This document shows positions 47,659 through 59,623 of a stretch of 64,000 nucleotides of DNA, piece by piece. The number at the start of each line of letters is the position of its first letter. Position 1 is the first letter of the stretch. Position numbers and translations under genes: made by a program. The stretch is taken from positions 393,073-457,072 of the forward strand of contig JADNRV010000023.1 in NCBI GenBank assembly GCA_015499995.1, read 5' to 3'. This DNA is from Flammula alnicola (taxonomy: Eukaryota > Basidiomycota > Agaricomycetes > Agaricales > Strophariaceae). The notes under the pieces are model-generated. The model made no database searches. It had not been told where the DNA came from and was given only the letters and a program-made list of their open reading frames with translations.

Positions 47659-49436
47659 GGCGTGATATTTTAGTGGAAGAGAATAAAACAAGCAAAACGA
47701 TTAAGGATTGCGGGGTAATTGAATGCTTTCGAGCTTGGAGAGCCGTCAAAAGCTTTTGGGTATTGTAAGGGAAAGGAAAGGGTATTTCGTATTTGTACAG
47801 GGGAGAATCTGTAAAGATGATGGTGGGAAGGAAGACGCGTCGCGCTGCTGAAAAAAAAACTTAAACATGGGCGGCGTTAAGAGATTGCCTTTTTAGGCGA
47901 CGTGGGCTGATTCAGCCTCCGCTCGCCATCAATTGATCCATTGTCCAACTTGGTTCTGATACATACGATGGAGTCTCGAGGCTGTTCAACATAATCCTGT
48001 CCTCAACTTTCTCTTTTTCTGGCCATCTCGCTCCTCATACAACCTTTAATTTTGCTAATGCAGACTACTTACCCTCAACAAAATTATTCCACTCACCCAT
48101 GTGTTCTCAGTTTCTCGTTGCCAAGCCCTTCTGGAAAGACTGAGAGCCATCTGTCTCTCTTCACATGCACTCGGTCCTTCTCAACGTGCTTCACCCGACA
48201 TTCTCGGTCGGTCATCGCCATACCGAAATACCGAAGGAGCAACAGCCTCCCATATTCATTATCCTGTGGGCTTTCCGTTTACTATACTGCGGTCCTGTCT
48301 CGTGGAATTAATACCTTGTAGCGCCCTCGCCATCCTCCGTTTTTTCCTAGTAAATGACACGGTGGCAGTACGCCATAAGTATACCCGTATCTGCCATATT
48401 CGATGATAGGTATCCACCTACCACCACCACACGTTTGACAGAATTTTCTATCAAAGATCATCATTACTTTAAAATGATCCCTCCTCGTCCTCCGTCATCA
48501 TCATGGAGAGATACAGTATTCTCCTCATCATTACACATCTAGGCGGCTACAGTGTGGCGTTAGAAGACAATGTTGGTATCTAGCCGAGGTATCGTTTCTG
48601 TTATTTTTATACCTCAGGCGATATCGCTTATGGCTCGGGCGTGCACCATAACGTTGACTGTTTGTGTTGAGTCCACAAAGATCTACTGGGCGACACAATC
48701 CGTTCTCCACTCAGGGTTGTCGGGCCCGATATGTCCTCTGCCCAATCCCTGACGATCCCTCTTCGCCTAGAAATCCAGAAATATCCTCAGCAAGTTTAAA
48801 GCCTGCTTTTACGGGGGGTTGCCTTTCAGCTCGAGGGGCCGAGAGCAACGGAAGGGTAATAGACAATGTGCTACGCATACTCAGAACCACTGTCGTTCAT
48901 ATAGGATGTGTAATAATTCTTGAAGAGCCGCCTGGCGCCTGACGCGACATTACAACCACAAGGGCAATCCCAAAATTTTTACAAGATAAATATACTCTCG
49001 TTCGATCGGTGATAATTTTTTGCCTGGTCACATGAAGTTCTTTCCTTTCCTTGTGCGTCGATAGAATTCCTTACAAAAGTTTGAGATCCTGAGTGCAAGG
49101 CATGTTGAAGGCATGCCAAGATCTGTGTAATTAGTAGGGTTTTTGCCAAACGTAGTAAATTACTTGATTGTGGCATGCATCATGATATATCTTATCTTCA
49201 GCGAGTTGAACGTACATACGGGCAGGAGATGTATATCCGCCAAACGGCAGCTCAGACGTCGACGCATAACGTTCAAAGCGGACCCCTACCCTTCCCGACA
49301 CCCGCATAAGCATTTACATCGAAAGCTATCTACCATTACAATTCTGAGACGGCCACATGGCCTCCCTTTGTCCGTGTACGGAGTGAGGCAGCACCGGGTG
49401 CCACTAACCTCGCGCCTCTATCCTCATTCGCCGTCG
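47659..49436. other. Intergenic, about 1.8 kb
   Basis: The left part is the promoter of the unknown leftward gene. No supported gene was found in the rest. Confidence 0.5.
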
Positions 49437-50311
49437 TCACCTGGAACGTTGACTTCACGCGACCCCACCAATCCGCAAGGCTAACCACCATCTTATCGTA
49501 TCTACAAACCCTCGTGCTCTGAACCAATCGCCTACTCTAACACCAGTTCCGACGATCATATTGATCCAGGAGATGCACCATGCTTGCTTCAAAGCGTTGC
49601 TGGAGCACCCAATGGTCAGAGGGCAATACATTGTCACAGATATCTCCCCAGCGTCCTGGGAGAACTCGTATATGCATTATGGCTTGGTGACACTTGTTCC
49701 GCAGTGTCTAACACAAAACGTGCACGCTGTGTTTCAGAGTGCTTTCACGAATAGTAGAATGGGGCGAGAGGCCCTATATGTTGACTTTCTCGTGCCGCTG
49801 GGGGATGATCGATGATCGTTGAGGAGTCTGTAAGCGATGCGAAAATTATCCGCGTTGCAAATACGCATCTCGAGTCTCTTAGGGGACACGGAGACATTGC
49901 GAGGGCATAACAGCTCCCATCCATAGCCAGGTTCCTGAGCGCGCCCGGAATACACGGCGGTCTGATTGGGGGAGACATGAATCCTATTGGTCCTCGCAAC
50001 GATGCCTTACCGCAACAGCTGAACCTCATAGATGCACGGCGTTTTTACGAGCAACAGAAGGCGAGGGAAAGGTGAGAGTGGCCAGATTCCTGATCATGCG
50101 GAACGAGAAAAAGAGGCCCATACTTGGGGGGTATCAACCACCGACCAGATTTCCTCCCCGTCGGATGGATAAGGTCCTTCTGGTAGGAAACTTGGTAGTT
50201 AAGGATATCGAGAGGATTGGTGTAGACTTGAAGGTTAAGTCCGAAGGAGTGCCGGCGCACGTGTGGGTTAGCGACCACTATGGTTTGCTCGCTCGGATCG
50301 AAGTGGCATAA
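49437..50311 (+). pseudogene. TDP2-like endonuclease/exonuclease/phosphatase pseudogene
   Basis: Fragments of one protein lie in order but in changing frames. The family starts with TWNVDFTRPHQSARLTTIL, followed by the metal-binding Glu motif TIILIQEMHH. VANTHLESLRGHG comes next, then the Asp/Asn motif GLIGGDMNPIGPRND, and finally RRMDKVLLVG and the general-base motif VSDHYGLLARIEV. These are the signature blocks of the endonuclease/exonuclease/phosphatase fold as seen in tyrosyl-DNA phosphodiesterase 2-like proteins. Disruptions: a frame change near 49510, a frame change near 49810, an in-frame TAA after GDIARA (about 49907), a frame change near 50065 and another at the G6 run near 50130. 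Some may be homopolymer errors, but the nonsense codon is not explained that way. Confidence 0.75.
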
Positions 50312-50359
50312 CGCCTCCGACGCAAAGAGAAGCAAGGATATTCTGTGTCATGTAGAGCA

Positions 50360-51749
50360 TCATTCCGGTTCACAGAAAAGGTATTCAATAAGTTCTTGCA
50401 CCACCGTGACATTAACGCTGTTGCCGATGAGTTTGTATTTCGATTTTTTGGACACGGTTTCAGGCCAGATGAAGGTCGCATCCATTGACTCAGCATGGGG
50501 AAGGTCAAAGGCGAAGATGCGTAGCAACTCTGATGGCGAGAAATATCGGAGTTTGAGGGGGTATAGGAGCTTCACGGCGTCCCGATCTCCGTGAGATTGG
50601 GCGGCCAGGAATTTGTCAAAAATCAGAGTGGTCTATGTATCGTGGAAGCCGGTGAGATCAGCAACTAGTTGAGGTGTATAAAAAGACGTACATCCAGAGT
50701 CTCGCTCTCTTGCAAGATGGAGCCTGCTCGTTCAACGAGTTGTGTGTATCCTAAATCCCGTTAAGCAACATTTTATTGGCAGTGCTCTCCCCACGTACCT
50801 CGCGTGAAACAACATGTCCTGTGCGAAGATGGCTTGATAATGTCGAAGAGCCGGCCCCACTTTTCCAGAACCTTGTCAGGGATGACAAACTGTCGGAAAT
50901 GCTCCTCTCCTGTTTCGCTGTCGAGATACTCTCGAATCTCATTGATCATCGAAAGATCTTCAGCTTGATCGTCCAACCGTGGATCGGACCATGCGATGCC
51001 TCGTCCAGGTATTTGTCGCCAAACTTCACCATGTCTCTCAGGTGGGACATCAAGGAATCGGAGAGGAGACTTTTTCGCAAGGAGGTAGTATCTTAGTCGA
51101 GAGTTTGGGATACCAAATTGCAGGGGCGTGAGCAATAATTCGAGTGTCGTATAGCCAATTGAGCGAAGGGTCGATACCAGAATTTGACGAGTACTTGAGT
51201 CCTATGGTTTTAGTTAGAGCTTAGCATAGACCATGGACGTTACGGCACGTACCTCAAAGCCAGCAACATTTTCGACGAGCATGCGATCTGGATGTCGGTT
51301 AGATGCAGCCAATTTTGGAAGCACGTCTTGGATAAGATGAAGAAAAGACTGTGCACGAGGGTCCTGTGCCCCCTTAGCGTTAGGGTTCAGGACGGTATAT
51401 GGTTGGCAAGCGGGTGAGAGTAACCAAAGATCCGCGTTGTATGAAGATAATGCCGACGGAGTGAGGGCAGAGATATCGACCTGTTGAGTGCAATGTAAGC
51501 GAGCGCAAATTCGTAAATGCATTGTAATTCAGACCGACCTTTTCGGCGATATTTTTGCCGTGGTTTATGCTGTAGACATGACATGCAGTCTGATCCCAAT
51601 CGAAAGCTTGGACAATTTGAGCATCAACGCTGCTTCGAGACAAAGCGAGGTGTAAACCGCCTAGAGGCGATATTAAGTTAGAGAAAAATTAACTCGAGTG
51701 ATAGAGTCGCACCTATGCCACTATAAAACTCCAAGGCTCGGATTGGCAT
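50360..51749 (-). CDS. DNMT2: Dnmt2-type tRNA cytosine-5 methyltransferase
   Basis: Methylates C38 of tRNA-Asp in characterised Dnmt2/TRDMT1 enzymes (S. pombe Pmt1), using S-adenosylmethionine. Exon 1 starts at the ATG 51749: MPIRALEFYSGIGG, the SAM-binding motif I. Later come AFDWDQTACHVY, the catalytic motif IV as LLSPACQPYT (Cys present; the usual form is PPCQPFT), motif VI LVENVAGFE and motif VIII SRLRYYLLAK. The Dnmt2-specific CFT block reads CCFTRGYTQL after splicing. The C-terminal region has LRYFSPSELLRIFAFD and the motif X-like YKLIGNSVNVTVVQELIEYL. The stop is at 50360-50362. Introns were seen near 51660-51710, 51480-51545, 51200-51255, 50740-50800 and one more before the last exon. 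It is divergently transcribed from VPS9. Confidence 0.92.
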
Positions 51750-51940
51750 AGGAAAAGAGTAAGAGTAAAATGTCAGGTTTTGCCCGCAATGCCCGGTTAC
51801 TCAAAAAATCAGCGGATTAAGACGCGTCTTCCACGTGCTTTCCTGTCTAAAGTGAGTAATTGAGCACAGTCGAGCACCTTGACTCGTTTCTACTCCATCC
51901 CTCACCCTTCTCCTCCTCTTTCTCGCCGGAATCAGTTGTT
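51750..51940. promoter_or_regulatory. Head-to-head promoter region, Dnmt2 / Vps9
   Basis: Only 191 bp separate the two start codons, so both core promoters and 5' UTRs must overlap here. No clear TATA box was seen. The Vps9 side is a CT-rich tract (cctcacccttctcctcctct, near 51899), typical of fungal 5' leaders. Confidence 0.55.
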
Positions 51941-54797
51941 ATGGCCTCGTCTGTGAAATCCAAGCCAGATTCGATAGCAAGAACGGCCGACGAAGTGCCC
52001 TCAACCTCAGCTTCCCCCGCTGCAATCACATCATTAAACGCCGCAAATATTCCAGCATCTCCCAATCCATGGGACGATGAACCGTCAGCCTCAACGGAGG
52101 AATCGAGTTTAGAGGTGAAGGAGTCCCTTAAACCGCTGTCCGCCCTCGATCCATCAATAGACGAGCAGAAGATCTTTTCAGGCCTGAAAGAAGACCCGCC
52201 ACCAACACCAGAACCAAGGAGCGAGGTGTCGAAGGAGGTTTTGAGCGAGTTCGATCCTCTGGTGAGCTTGGAAGAGAAAGCTGCTCGTGATGCATGGGAG
52301 GCGTCGGAAGGCCACCCGCCACCCCCACGGACACCGTCGCCTCCCCAACCTCCCTCGAAAGACCTATCTTCACCTACAACTCCAGAAGCAAACACATCTA
52401 CCGCAGCAGCCATAGCCACTCCTACTGTCGTCCCTTCCGCGTCCTCATTTCCATCCTTTGCTGCACTTGCCAAGAGCTTTGCGCTGCCTCTTCGTCCTCG
52501 TCCACTATCCCTTGATGGATCGGCAAAAGCTGTACCATCTCCATCGACACTATCATCGTTTGCATCGCAGCAAGATGCCTTGGATGCGAGAAGGCCAGGT
52601 GCTGGTAAATCCGTCGCGTCTGGTTCTTCCACCCCGAATCGGCCTGGCAGCGGTACTGCTTCTCCGGTGCCCAAACCTATTGATGGAGGTTTTGACTTCC
52701 AGAAATTCCTCGACCAGATGAAGACGAAGAGTGCCGACCCCGTTTCCAAATATCTACGATCGTATGTCTCTTCGAGTTTCAAACACTTTTCTTGCCTAAC
52801 TTTGTCTATCAGGTTTCTGAGCAACTTTGCGAAACGAACGTTCACGGTAAATGACCAAGTGAAAATCATCAACGACTTCCTTGCCGTAAGGGATGTTTCC
52901 TATCACCCACTCCCGATTTAGCTCAATTATTCCAACAGTTCATTGCTTCCCAAATGAGAGAATGCGATGTATGGAAGAATTGCTCAGAGGCAGATTTTGA
53001 AAACTCCATGGAGGGCATGGAGAAACTTGTCATGAACCGGCTATATGATTTGTCAGTTTTGGCATGCATTATGAACGAGAAAGTTGCTCACCTTATTAAA
53101 GCACCTTCACTCCGCAACTATTGCGCGCAAATCCTCCTCGACCGATAACGACAGATGATCTTGAAAGGGACCGTGTGTTGTCGCAAAGGATAGCTCTGTT
53201 TGGGTGGTTGGAGGAGAAGCATCTTGATATTCCGGAGGGCGAAGGGAGCAGGGGATTCTTGATGTTCGCTGAACAAGGTTCGAAGACAGTCTTTCCTGCT
53301 ATTGACTCGTCATTTATCAGACTGGCCCCTTAGAACTACTGAAGATTAACCATTACAAGGCCCCTCGCGACAAGCTTATCTGCATACTAAATTGCTGCAA
53401 GGTCATCTTTGGTCTGCCGTTCATCGTGTCCTGATGTTCGAGGTTTTATTAACACCCCTCGCCTTGCTTTTAGGCCTGATTCGACATCTACACACGGAAG
53501 AAGGCGCAGATTCGTTTGTACCGATCCTTATCTTCGTTGTCCTTAAAGCAAACCCTGAAAATCTACTTTCAAACGTGGAGTATGTGTCATAGGATATCTC
53601 TATTAGCTTCCAGACTGAACTTTACTTCTTTGCCTTTTGCCCAGGTTCATTAATCGATTTCGTAATCCGGCTAAGCTACAAAGTGAAGCTGGCTACTATC
53701 TATCAAGCCTTGTATGTGGGATCCGCTCCTTCTCATTTTATGTCCTCACCCCCTTCTAGATGGGCGCAGTTTCATTCATAGAAACTATGGATCATACTTC
53801 CTTATCAAACATCACTCAAGAGGAGTTTGAGAAGTGAGTGTGATCTTCCTTTCAACCAAGTTTCTTCTCTAATTGGCCTCGTTATGATAAAAGAAATGTC
53901 GAGGAAGCTATCCAAGCTTTACCTCCATCCGAACCTCAATCACCCGATATTCCTTTTGCGGAAACGAAATTATTGCGGAGCATCACTCACATATCCCCTC
54001 ACGCCGGCGAAGAATCTGCGCAGCCGCTTTCAATCTCTACTCCTACACAAACACTCTCCGAAGATGCAAAGCGACTGCTGCAGAAGACAGGCGACACGAT
54101 ATCGAAGCCGCTTAATGCAATTGGCCGAATTTTCAGCGAAGCGCTGGATGGAGCGGAGAACAAGCTGTCTTACCTGCCAGGACCGTTTGCGCCGTTCGAA
54201 CTCGGCCGCGAGAATAGGTCGGATGTACCATCTGGTTCAGGACCTCCTCCGGCCGTGCCGCAGTGGTCGCACCCTGGGATGTGGGAATCCGGTCAAATCA
54301 CCCCGCGGTCTGCGCAGCCGCCTCAGACGCCGTATGGCCAAGAAGGACCGTACAGCCCTGCCTTACAAACGCCTTACAAGCCGAGAGTGAGGAGAGTGCC
54401 GTCGCCTTCGTTTAATCCATCGTCGCCTGGCGGTTCACCGGGATATGGACCCGAAGACACGCCTTCACGCATGGGACCTTACACCAACCAGCAGCTCGCG
54501 ATGGGTCCTTCGCAGCAGATACCTTACTCGAACACGCTTTTGCCACCCAGGGTGCAGAGTCTGGCTGGGGAGGACGGGGCGCATATATCGCGCACACCGA
54601 CCCCGGCATTGGACTTTGCTGGCGTGCAGGCGCAGATCGATACCGCGCACGAGCACGCGGCAGCGGCGTCGCGGGAGACGTTGATGCAGATTTTCCCTGG
54701 TGTCGATGTGGAAGTCGTCGAGTGGGTGCTTGAGGCGAATGATGGTGACCTTGGGAAGAGTATAGAGCAGCTACTAGAAATCAGTGGGGATTCATGA
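51941..54797 (+). CDS. VPS9: Vps9 domain Rab5 guanine nucleotide exchange factor
   Basis: Activates Rab5-type GTPases on endosomes in vacuolar sorting. The start is [18 protein letters not shown]. The first 260 residues are Ser/Pro-rich. A helical bundle follows ([20 protein letters not shown], then [20 protein letters not shown]), and the VPS9 catalytic domain contains [53 protein letters not shown] and [20 protein letters not shown]. The last part of that domain, [20 protein letters not shown], has the conserved Tyr. A second Pro-rich linker leads to a C-terminal CUE domain, [20 protein letters not shown], which binds ubiquitin in yeast Vps9. At least eight exons, including one starting after the intron near 53048-53099. 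The stop is at 54795-54797. Domain order matches yeast Vps9, though the protein is longer because of the linkers. Confidence 0.93.
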
Positions 54798-55405
54798 TAC
54801 ATACATGCGCATGGTATCTGGTAGAGTATTCATTGAAGTATGAAGATATGGATGCTGCAGACGAAGCCATCGTGGATCTGGCATGGCTATACTTAAAGCA
54901 CAGCATACAATGTGCTAAGTACTGTACACAAGTAGAGATGGTGATAAGGATGCCGATTTCAAATATCCTTAAAATAGTTACTGTAAGCATAATTATGCGA
55001 AAAATGCAGTGCGCGCGTTTACTGCACTCGAACCCCTGTAACAAGTTAATGCCGTAGATCATCCTACTTCCTGCATGATTTGGCAGTCAACTCCGAAGAG
55101 AGTTGAATTTGTAGACGGAGGCAACAGCATTCAAGGGGGAAAAATCAACAACCCACTTCCTTTCTCGCGTGATGTGTGCATATGATTTTTTATTTTCAGT
55201 CAAGTTTGTTCGGCCATGGGAACAAAAACAAAGAAACTTGAGGCCTTGAGGAGTGGTTTTGACGCGTCGCGTCACTGATTGACGCGCCTCGACACGTGAC
55301 GAGCTTCATCTCCGAAAATTCAAAATTGAACTTGAACTTGAACTTGAACTATGTAACTAACTTTGTCCCCTGTATCAGATCTCAGATGCGACCGTCCCCT
55401 CCAGC
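54798..55405. other. Intergenic
   Basis: No supported gene. A short hexamer run, 'ttgaacttgaacttgaacttgaac', lies near 55325-55348. The sedolisin fragment begins right after, without any trace of its propeptide. Confidence 0.5.
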
Positions 55406-56750
55406 TGTACTTACCAAGAGCATTACGCCCACATGCCTCAGAGACTTGTACAACACATCTACTTGCACTCCTACGCAAACCAAGACTAACAACAAACTCG
55501 TTGTGGCTATCTCGAGAATTTGCCAACTATGCCGACCTCCAAGTCAGTTTCTCAGAGCCACCACACTCTACTGCTGATAGCTTATTTCTCGACTCACTTT
55601 ATAGACGTTCTTTAAGAACTTCAGATCGGGCGCTGTCGGACTTAATTTTTACGACTGTTCTTCTCAACGGCGGTCTCAACACTCAAGAGTACACGCGGTG
55701 TAGGGGTATGAATGATAATTCTAGACCTAAGTCCTTTTTTAACACACGGTTCGCAGGCTAATCTCGACATTCAATACACCATGGGTATCTCTTTCCCAAC
55801 CCCTACGTATTACAGGTGGGTGGCCTTCTGCTAACGAAGGCATTCCCTAAATATCCTAATGCAGCACTGGCGGATCGCCTCCTTTCAACCCTGACACTTT
55901 ACGATAACGGACGCGAACGAGCCTTATCTCGATTTCCTTACTTTCCTTCTGGCCTAGTCCTCTTTGCCTCAAACTCGCACTACGTCGTATGGCGATGACG
56001 AGAAAACGGTAAGCTCAGAAAGAAGTCCGTTTTGTAGTCAGATTACAGAGCATGCATCTCAGGTTCCTCTCGACTACGCAACAAATGATGGCACTTCAAG
56101 GACTCCATTCCGGCCTGCGTTCCCTGCACCGTCAGTAAAATCTTTTGATTCTCAACTTTCAACTTTAATCTGATCTAATCTGATTCCTTGTAATACATAG
56201 ATGACCTTTCGTCACCGCTGTTGGCGCGACCACTAGGACTAATCCGGAGAAGGCAATCAGCTTCTCCGGTGGTGGATTTTCAAGATCCTTTGCCACCGCG
56301 ACCTATCAAAGTACTGCGGTTAACACCTTCGTTACCGTGCTCGGTACCAAGTTCAGCGGACTATTCAAGTAAGTTTCTAAGGTCAAACGTCGCCACAACG
56401 TGAGGTATTGAAATTGTATTGTTAGCAAAACTGGACGAGCGTATCCCGATGTCTCTGCTTAGGGTCAATTCTTCCAAGTCGTCGTAGGTGGCCGGGTCTC
56501 GGCCGGGTCGCGTCTGTTGGAGGCACTAGCGCAAGTTCTCCCGTGAGCTGAGCACGTTGCTTTATTCTTCTGCGTTCGCTGACGGCTTCTGCAGACCGTC
56601 GCAGGAGTTTTTGCTCTCCTCAACGACTTCCGCCTTTTACAAGGGAAGACTTCTTTAGGATTCATTAATCCACTCATTTACTTCACCGCCGCCTCCGGCT
56701 TCACGGATAGCACTTCAGGATCAAATCCTGGATGTGGCACTACAGGTGAG
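55406..56750 (+). pseudogene. Sedolisin (S53 tripeptidyl-peptidase) pseudogene
   Basis: Pieces of a grifolisin/aorsin-type acid protease lie in order: ITPTCLRDLYNTST, TPTQTKTNNKL, EEFANYADLQ, ANLDIQYTMGISFPTPTYY (with the family's catalytic Asp), TTSYGDDE, VPLDYATN, PFRPAFPAP, then NPEKAISFSGGGFS, AVNTFVTVLGTKFSGLF, GRAYPDVSA, TVAGVFALLNDFRLLQGKTS and FINPLIY. It is disabled. The propeptide is absent, and YATN joins directly to DGTSR, so the segment with the catalytic Ser (SGDxGVG) is missing. A TAG interrupts PDVSA*GQFFQVVVGG near 56460. Several frame changes occur, and the calcium-site C-terminus (GWDPVTGLGTP) is not found. Confidence 0.85.
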
Positions 56751-58307
56751 CAAAATTTTCTCCCAACTGAGTAACGACATAGTTGATGGACGATCTCGTA
56801 TTGCAATGATACAGCTTCCGAACAATCACGTTCACGTCATCTTCAGGCTCACAATCTTCTTCGATGAAAATGCATATATTCCCAGAATTTTGAAGGATGC
56901 AGGAGCAGTACCTCCAAGTCGCTTCCATATCCAGGATGTTGCCGAACACGGTGCCGCATGGCATTGCATGCTACAAGGCCCGCTACAGTCATCCTTCTTT
57001 CTGGCCATTTGCCTTCTCATCGGTTGAAGCCATGCACAAAGCAAGCCTGGAACGTCGCACTCGGTCGATCGCATGCGTAACTCTACGGACAATGGTCACG
57101 AAGTAATTCGCAGCACACGACGACATTGACGAAAGACAATTGCACTAGATCAAATATATGAAGGAGGGTCTCTGAGGGAGGCTCGACCACAATCTCGAAT
57201 GAGGCGAATCTGGACGCATACTGTCGCAAAAATCTGACCTTATGGCTTCTACACCAAGTCTACACCTTCCCAGTTGAATCTTTCAAATTGCAATCGCCTG
57301 CTATCTCGCTTTACAGAAAAGAAGAAGCAAAAGGACTTCAAGGAAGGTATGGAAGGTTTTGATATTCTTCGGAAAGCGATACTGTGAGCCCTTCGACTTC
57401 GCGACTTCGACAGCCATAAACGGTGGCGGCGTGACATTCTACGAACTCCTGAACATAAGTCAGCTGATCATGACTATTGGTGGCAGAAATTTCTTTAACA
57501 AATGTAGATTTCATGAGGCCTATCTTGTCCTTCGCATCCCTACTCTCACTGCTGAGAACACGCAATAACAAACGTGTGCACTTGCCATTCGAGAAGTAGT
57601 ATTCACGTGCAGTCCTTGCCCAGGACTCATTTCTATCCTGGTCTAAAATTACGACAGAGTGGCCGCTGTTTACCGACTGCGCTTTCGGCGTTCCCCCCAA
57701 TGCTCCCGGACTGGAAGAAGGAAGAAGAAAAGATGTACTGTAAGCACCATATTCGACATGTGTACCTATCAGGTTGTCGTTAATTGGTATCTCACAGATT
57801 TTCCACATGTTTGTTTGGATTGTACTACGTAGTCCAGTAAGGCGGGCCGCGCAATGGCTCGGACTGTCCGTCATCCCCTCGAATAAATTGGGAGGCTCAA
57901 CAAAGAACGCTCCTCGCAACCCCGTTTTCTGACTGATCATTTGCCGTAACAGGCGCCAAGCGGAATATTCAATGACCTGTACAATGCATACATATGAGCA
58001 ACATACGAGCTCAAAGCTTTTACCGAACCTTGACGGATCTGTGGTTGACCCTGCGTGTTCTAAAAGGCCTTCCCAGTGAGAATAATAGACCCTGAACTCC
58101 GCTGGCCGTGCGCTGTCATTTCCTTATCAAGTCTGCGAAGAGAATGATAGATTGTGTCTTCTCCGGACGCCCGGATTCATATCAGTATGTATGGCATAAC
58201 GCATTTTCACATCTCAACTCTGTCCTATTTCGTTCCATCCCACCGTTATCCTCCAGTAGGGCCTCCAAACGTTGCCCTTCCCCCTGCCAATCACGAGGTG
58301 ATTCAGG
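56751..58307. other. Intergenic, about 1.5 kb
   Basis: No gene supported. A minus-strand frame of 200 codons at 57338-57940 has no recognised motif and no ATG-based model that I trust. The right end must hold the promoter of the membrane protein gene. Confidence 0.45.
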
Positions 58308-59623
58308 ATGCTGAACGTCAGCTTCTCTGTGAATCTAGCTTTGAACGGTGAGCAAATGCACGAAACTCATAATGACGTACACTCACTAAGAACCTATTGC
58401 ACTATTCAGTGGTTTTGACGGTGGTTCACACCACAGCGATAGTTCTGACGCTGCTCCGATTGTACTACCGAACCGTTACACGACGACTATGGTGGGACGA
58501 CTTTGTGGCATTCTTTGCTGTGTTACTCGACTGCGCGTACATCTCTGCGCTGTGGTTCGCGTACGCTGGGCCTAGTATGTCTTCTTCAACAGCTGAACTC
58601 ATTGATTAGCCGTAATCCTCACATCCATTGTCTGTAGACAGTGTCTTGCTAAGACACGAATCATTGATTGTTCGATACTGGTTGGGTGTTATGTTATTCC
58701 TTGTCGTGGTGTGGTATGTAGTGCGACGCGTTATTGAGTCCTTCAATGCTAATTTCTCATAGGATGACACGCATCAGTCTTGCACTGGCAATTGCTCGAA
58801 TATTCCCTCCAAGAGACTCAACGCGACGTTTTGCAATTGGCATGGCCATACTATCCACAATTCTATATCTCGTGATCGTTATACAAACCTCAGCCATCTG
58901 CGCCCACCAGCCCGCTTTGAATTCAAGTCCTCGAGCAGCTTGTCAGTGGTCAACTAGTTTACGCGTTCTGGTTACTGTTGGTAAGTATTTCTTCGAGTGT
59001 ATCTCATATTCTGTCTGACAGGTTCTCCAGCAAACATATTTTCCGACGCTTTGCTGGTGGCCACTCCATTGTACAAATTATGGCGCATACGGCTGCCAAG
59101 AAATCAGCGGCGCTTGATCCTTGGAGCATTTGCAGCGAGTGCAATGACTACAACTGCGACTATAGCATGTGCAGTCTTTCAATTCGCTCCAGAGAAATGG
59201 GAACCAGCCAAGACTAATCTAAGAGTAAAGCTCAGCTACTTGGAGGTACGTCTTAAACTTCTCTCTAATCAAGACATTGCTGATGACAAGTCCTGGTTCT
59301 AGGCGGGCATCTCGCTCATTGTATGCAATCTGCTCGTTATGGTGACCTTCGTTCATACGATGTTTCACCGCGGACAAGACCTCGAATTGTCGGATGACAC
59401 ATCGGAGACGCCTTACGGATGGCGTACCGAAAGCTACTCGCATTCTAATATTGTACCGTCGACGTCGACATCAACTCCGTATACTTCGTATACTTTAACC
59501 GAGATCACAGACGCATATACGTTTGCTGACTCAACATGTCAAACTCAGGAAATCTCTTCCACGAGTATCCAATCGGCCACGGATGTCTCCTCTACTTCGA
59601 ACAGGCCTACAAGTTCTCATTGA
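58308..59623 (+). CDS. Seven-helix membrane protein, fungal rhodopsin-like domain family
   Basis: The start is the ATG at 58308, MLNVSFSVNLALN, the first Met after an in-frame stop. An intron (58350 to about 58408) leads to VVLTVVHTTAIVLTLLRLYYRTVTRRLWWDDFVAFFAVLL; the short loop 'R-x2-WWDD' is the hallmark of this basidiomycete family. Further helices are YWLGVMLFLVVVW, ISLALAIARIFPP (58770), IGMAILSTILYLVIVIQTSA, ANIFSDALLVATPLYKLWRI, LGAFAASAMTTTATIACAVF and, after a last intron near 59246-59303, AGISLIVCNLLVMVTFVHTM. The C-terminal tail is Ser/Thr-rich and soluble, with the stop at 59621-59623. The family is plant- and fungus-associated and its ligands are unknown. The gene appears intact. 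Confidence 0.8.

Noticed and set aside
46726..47673. 315-codon plus-strand frame opposite the unknown Ser/Pro-rich gene
   Set aside because: Arg/Gly/Trp-rich composition typical of an antisense shadow; the minus-strand reading has a more natural composition and start.
51847..52872. 341-codon minus-strand frame
   Set aside because: Lies antisense to the first exon of the Vps9 gene, whose reading is supported by domain content downstream.
57338..57940. 200-codon minus-strand frame
   Set aside because: No known family features and no credible start or splice model; left as intergenic.
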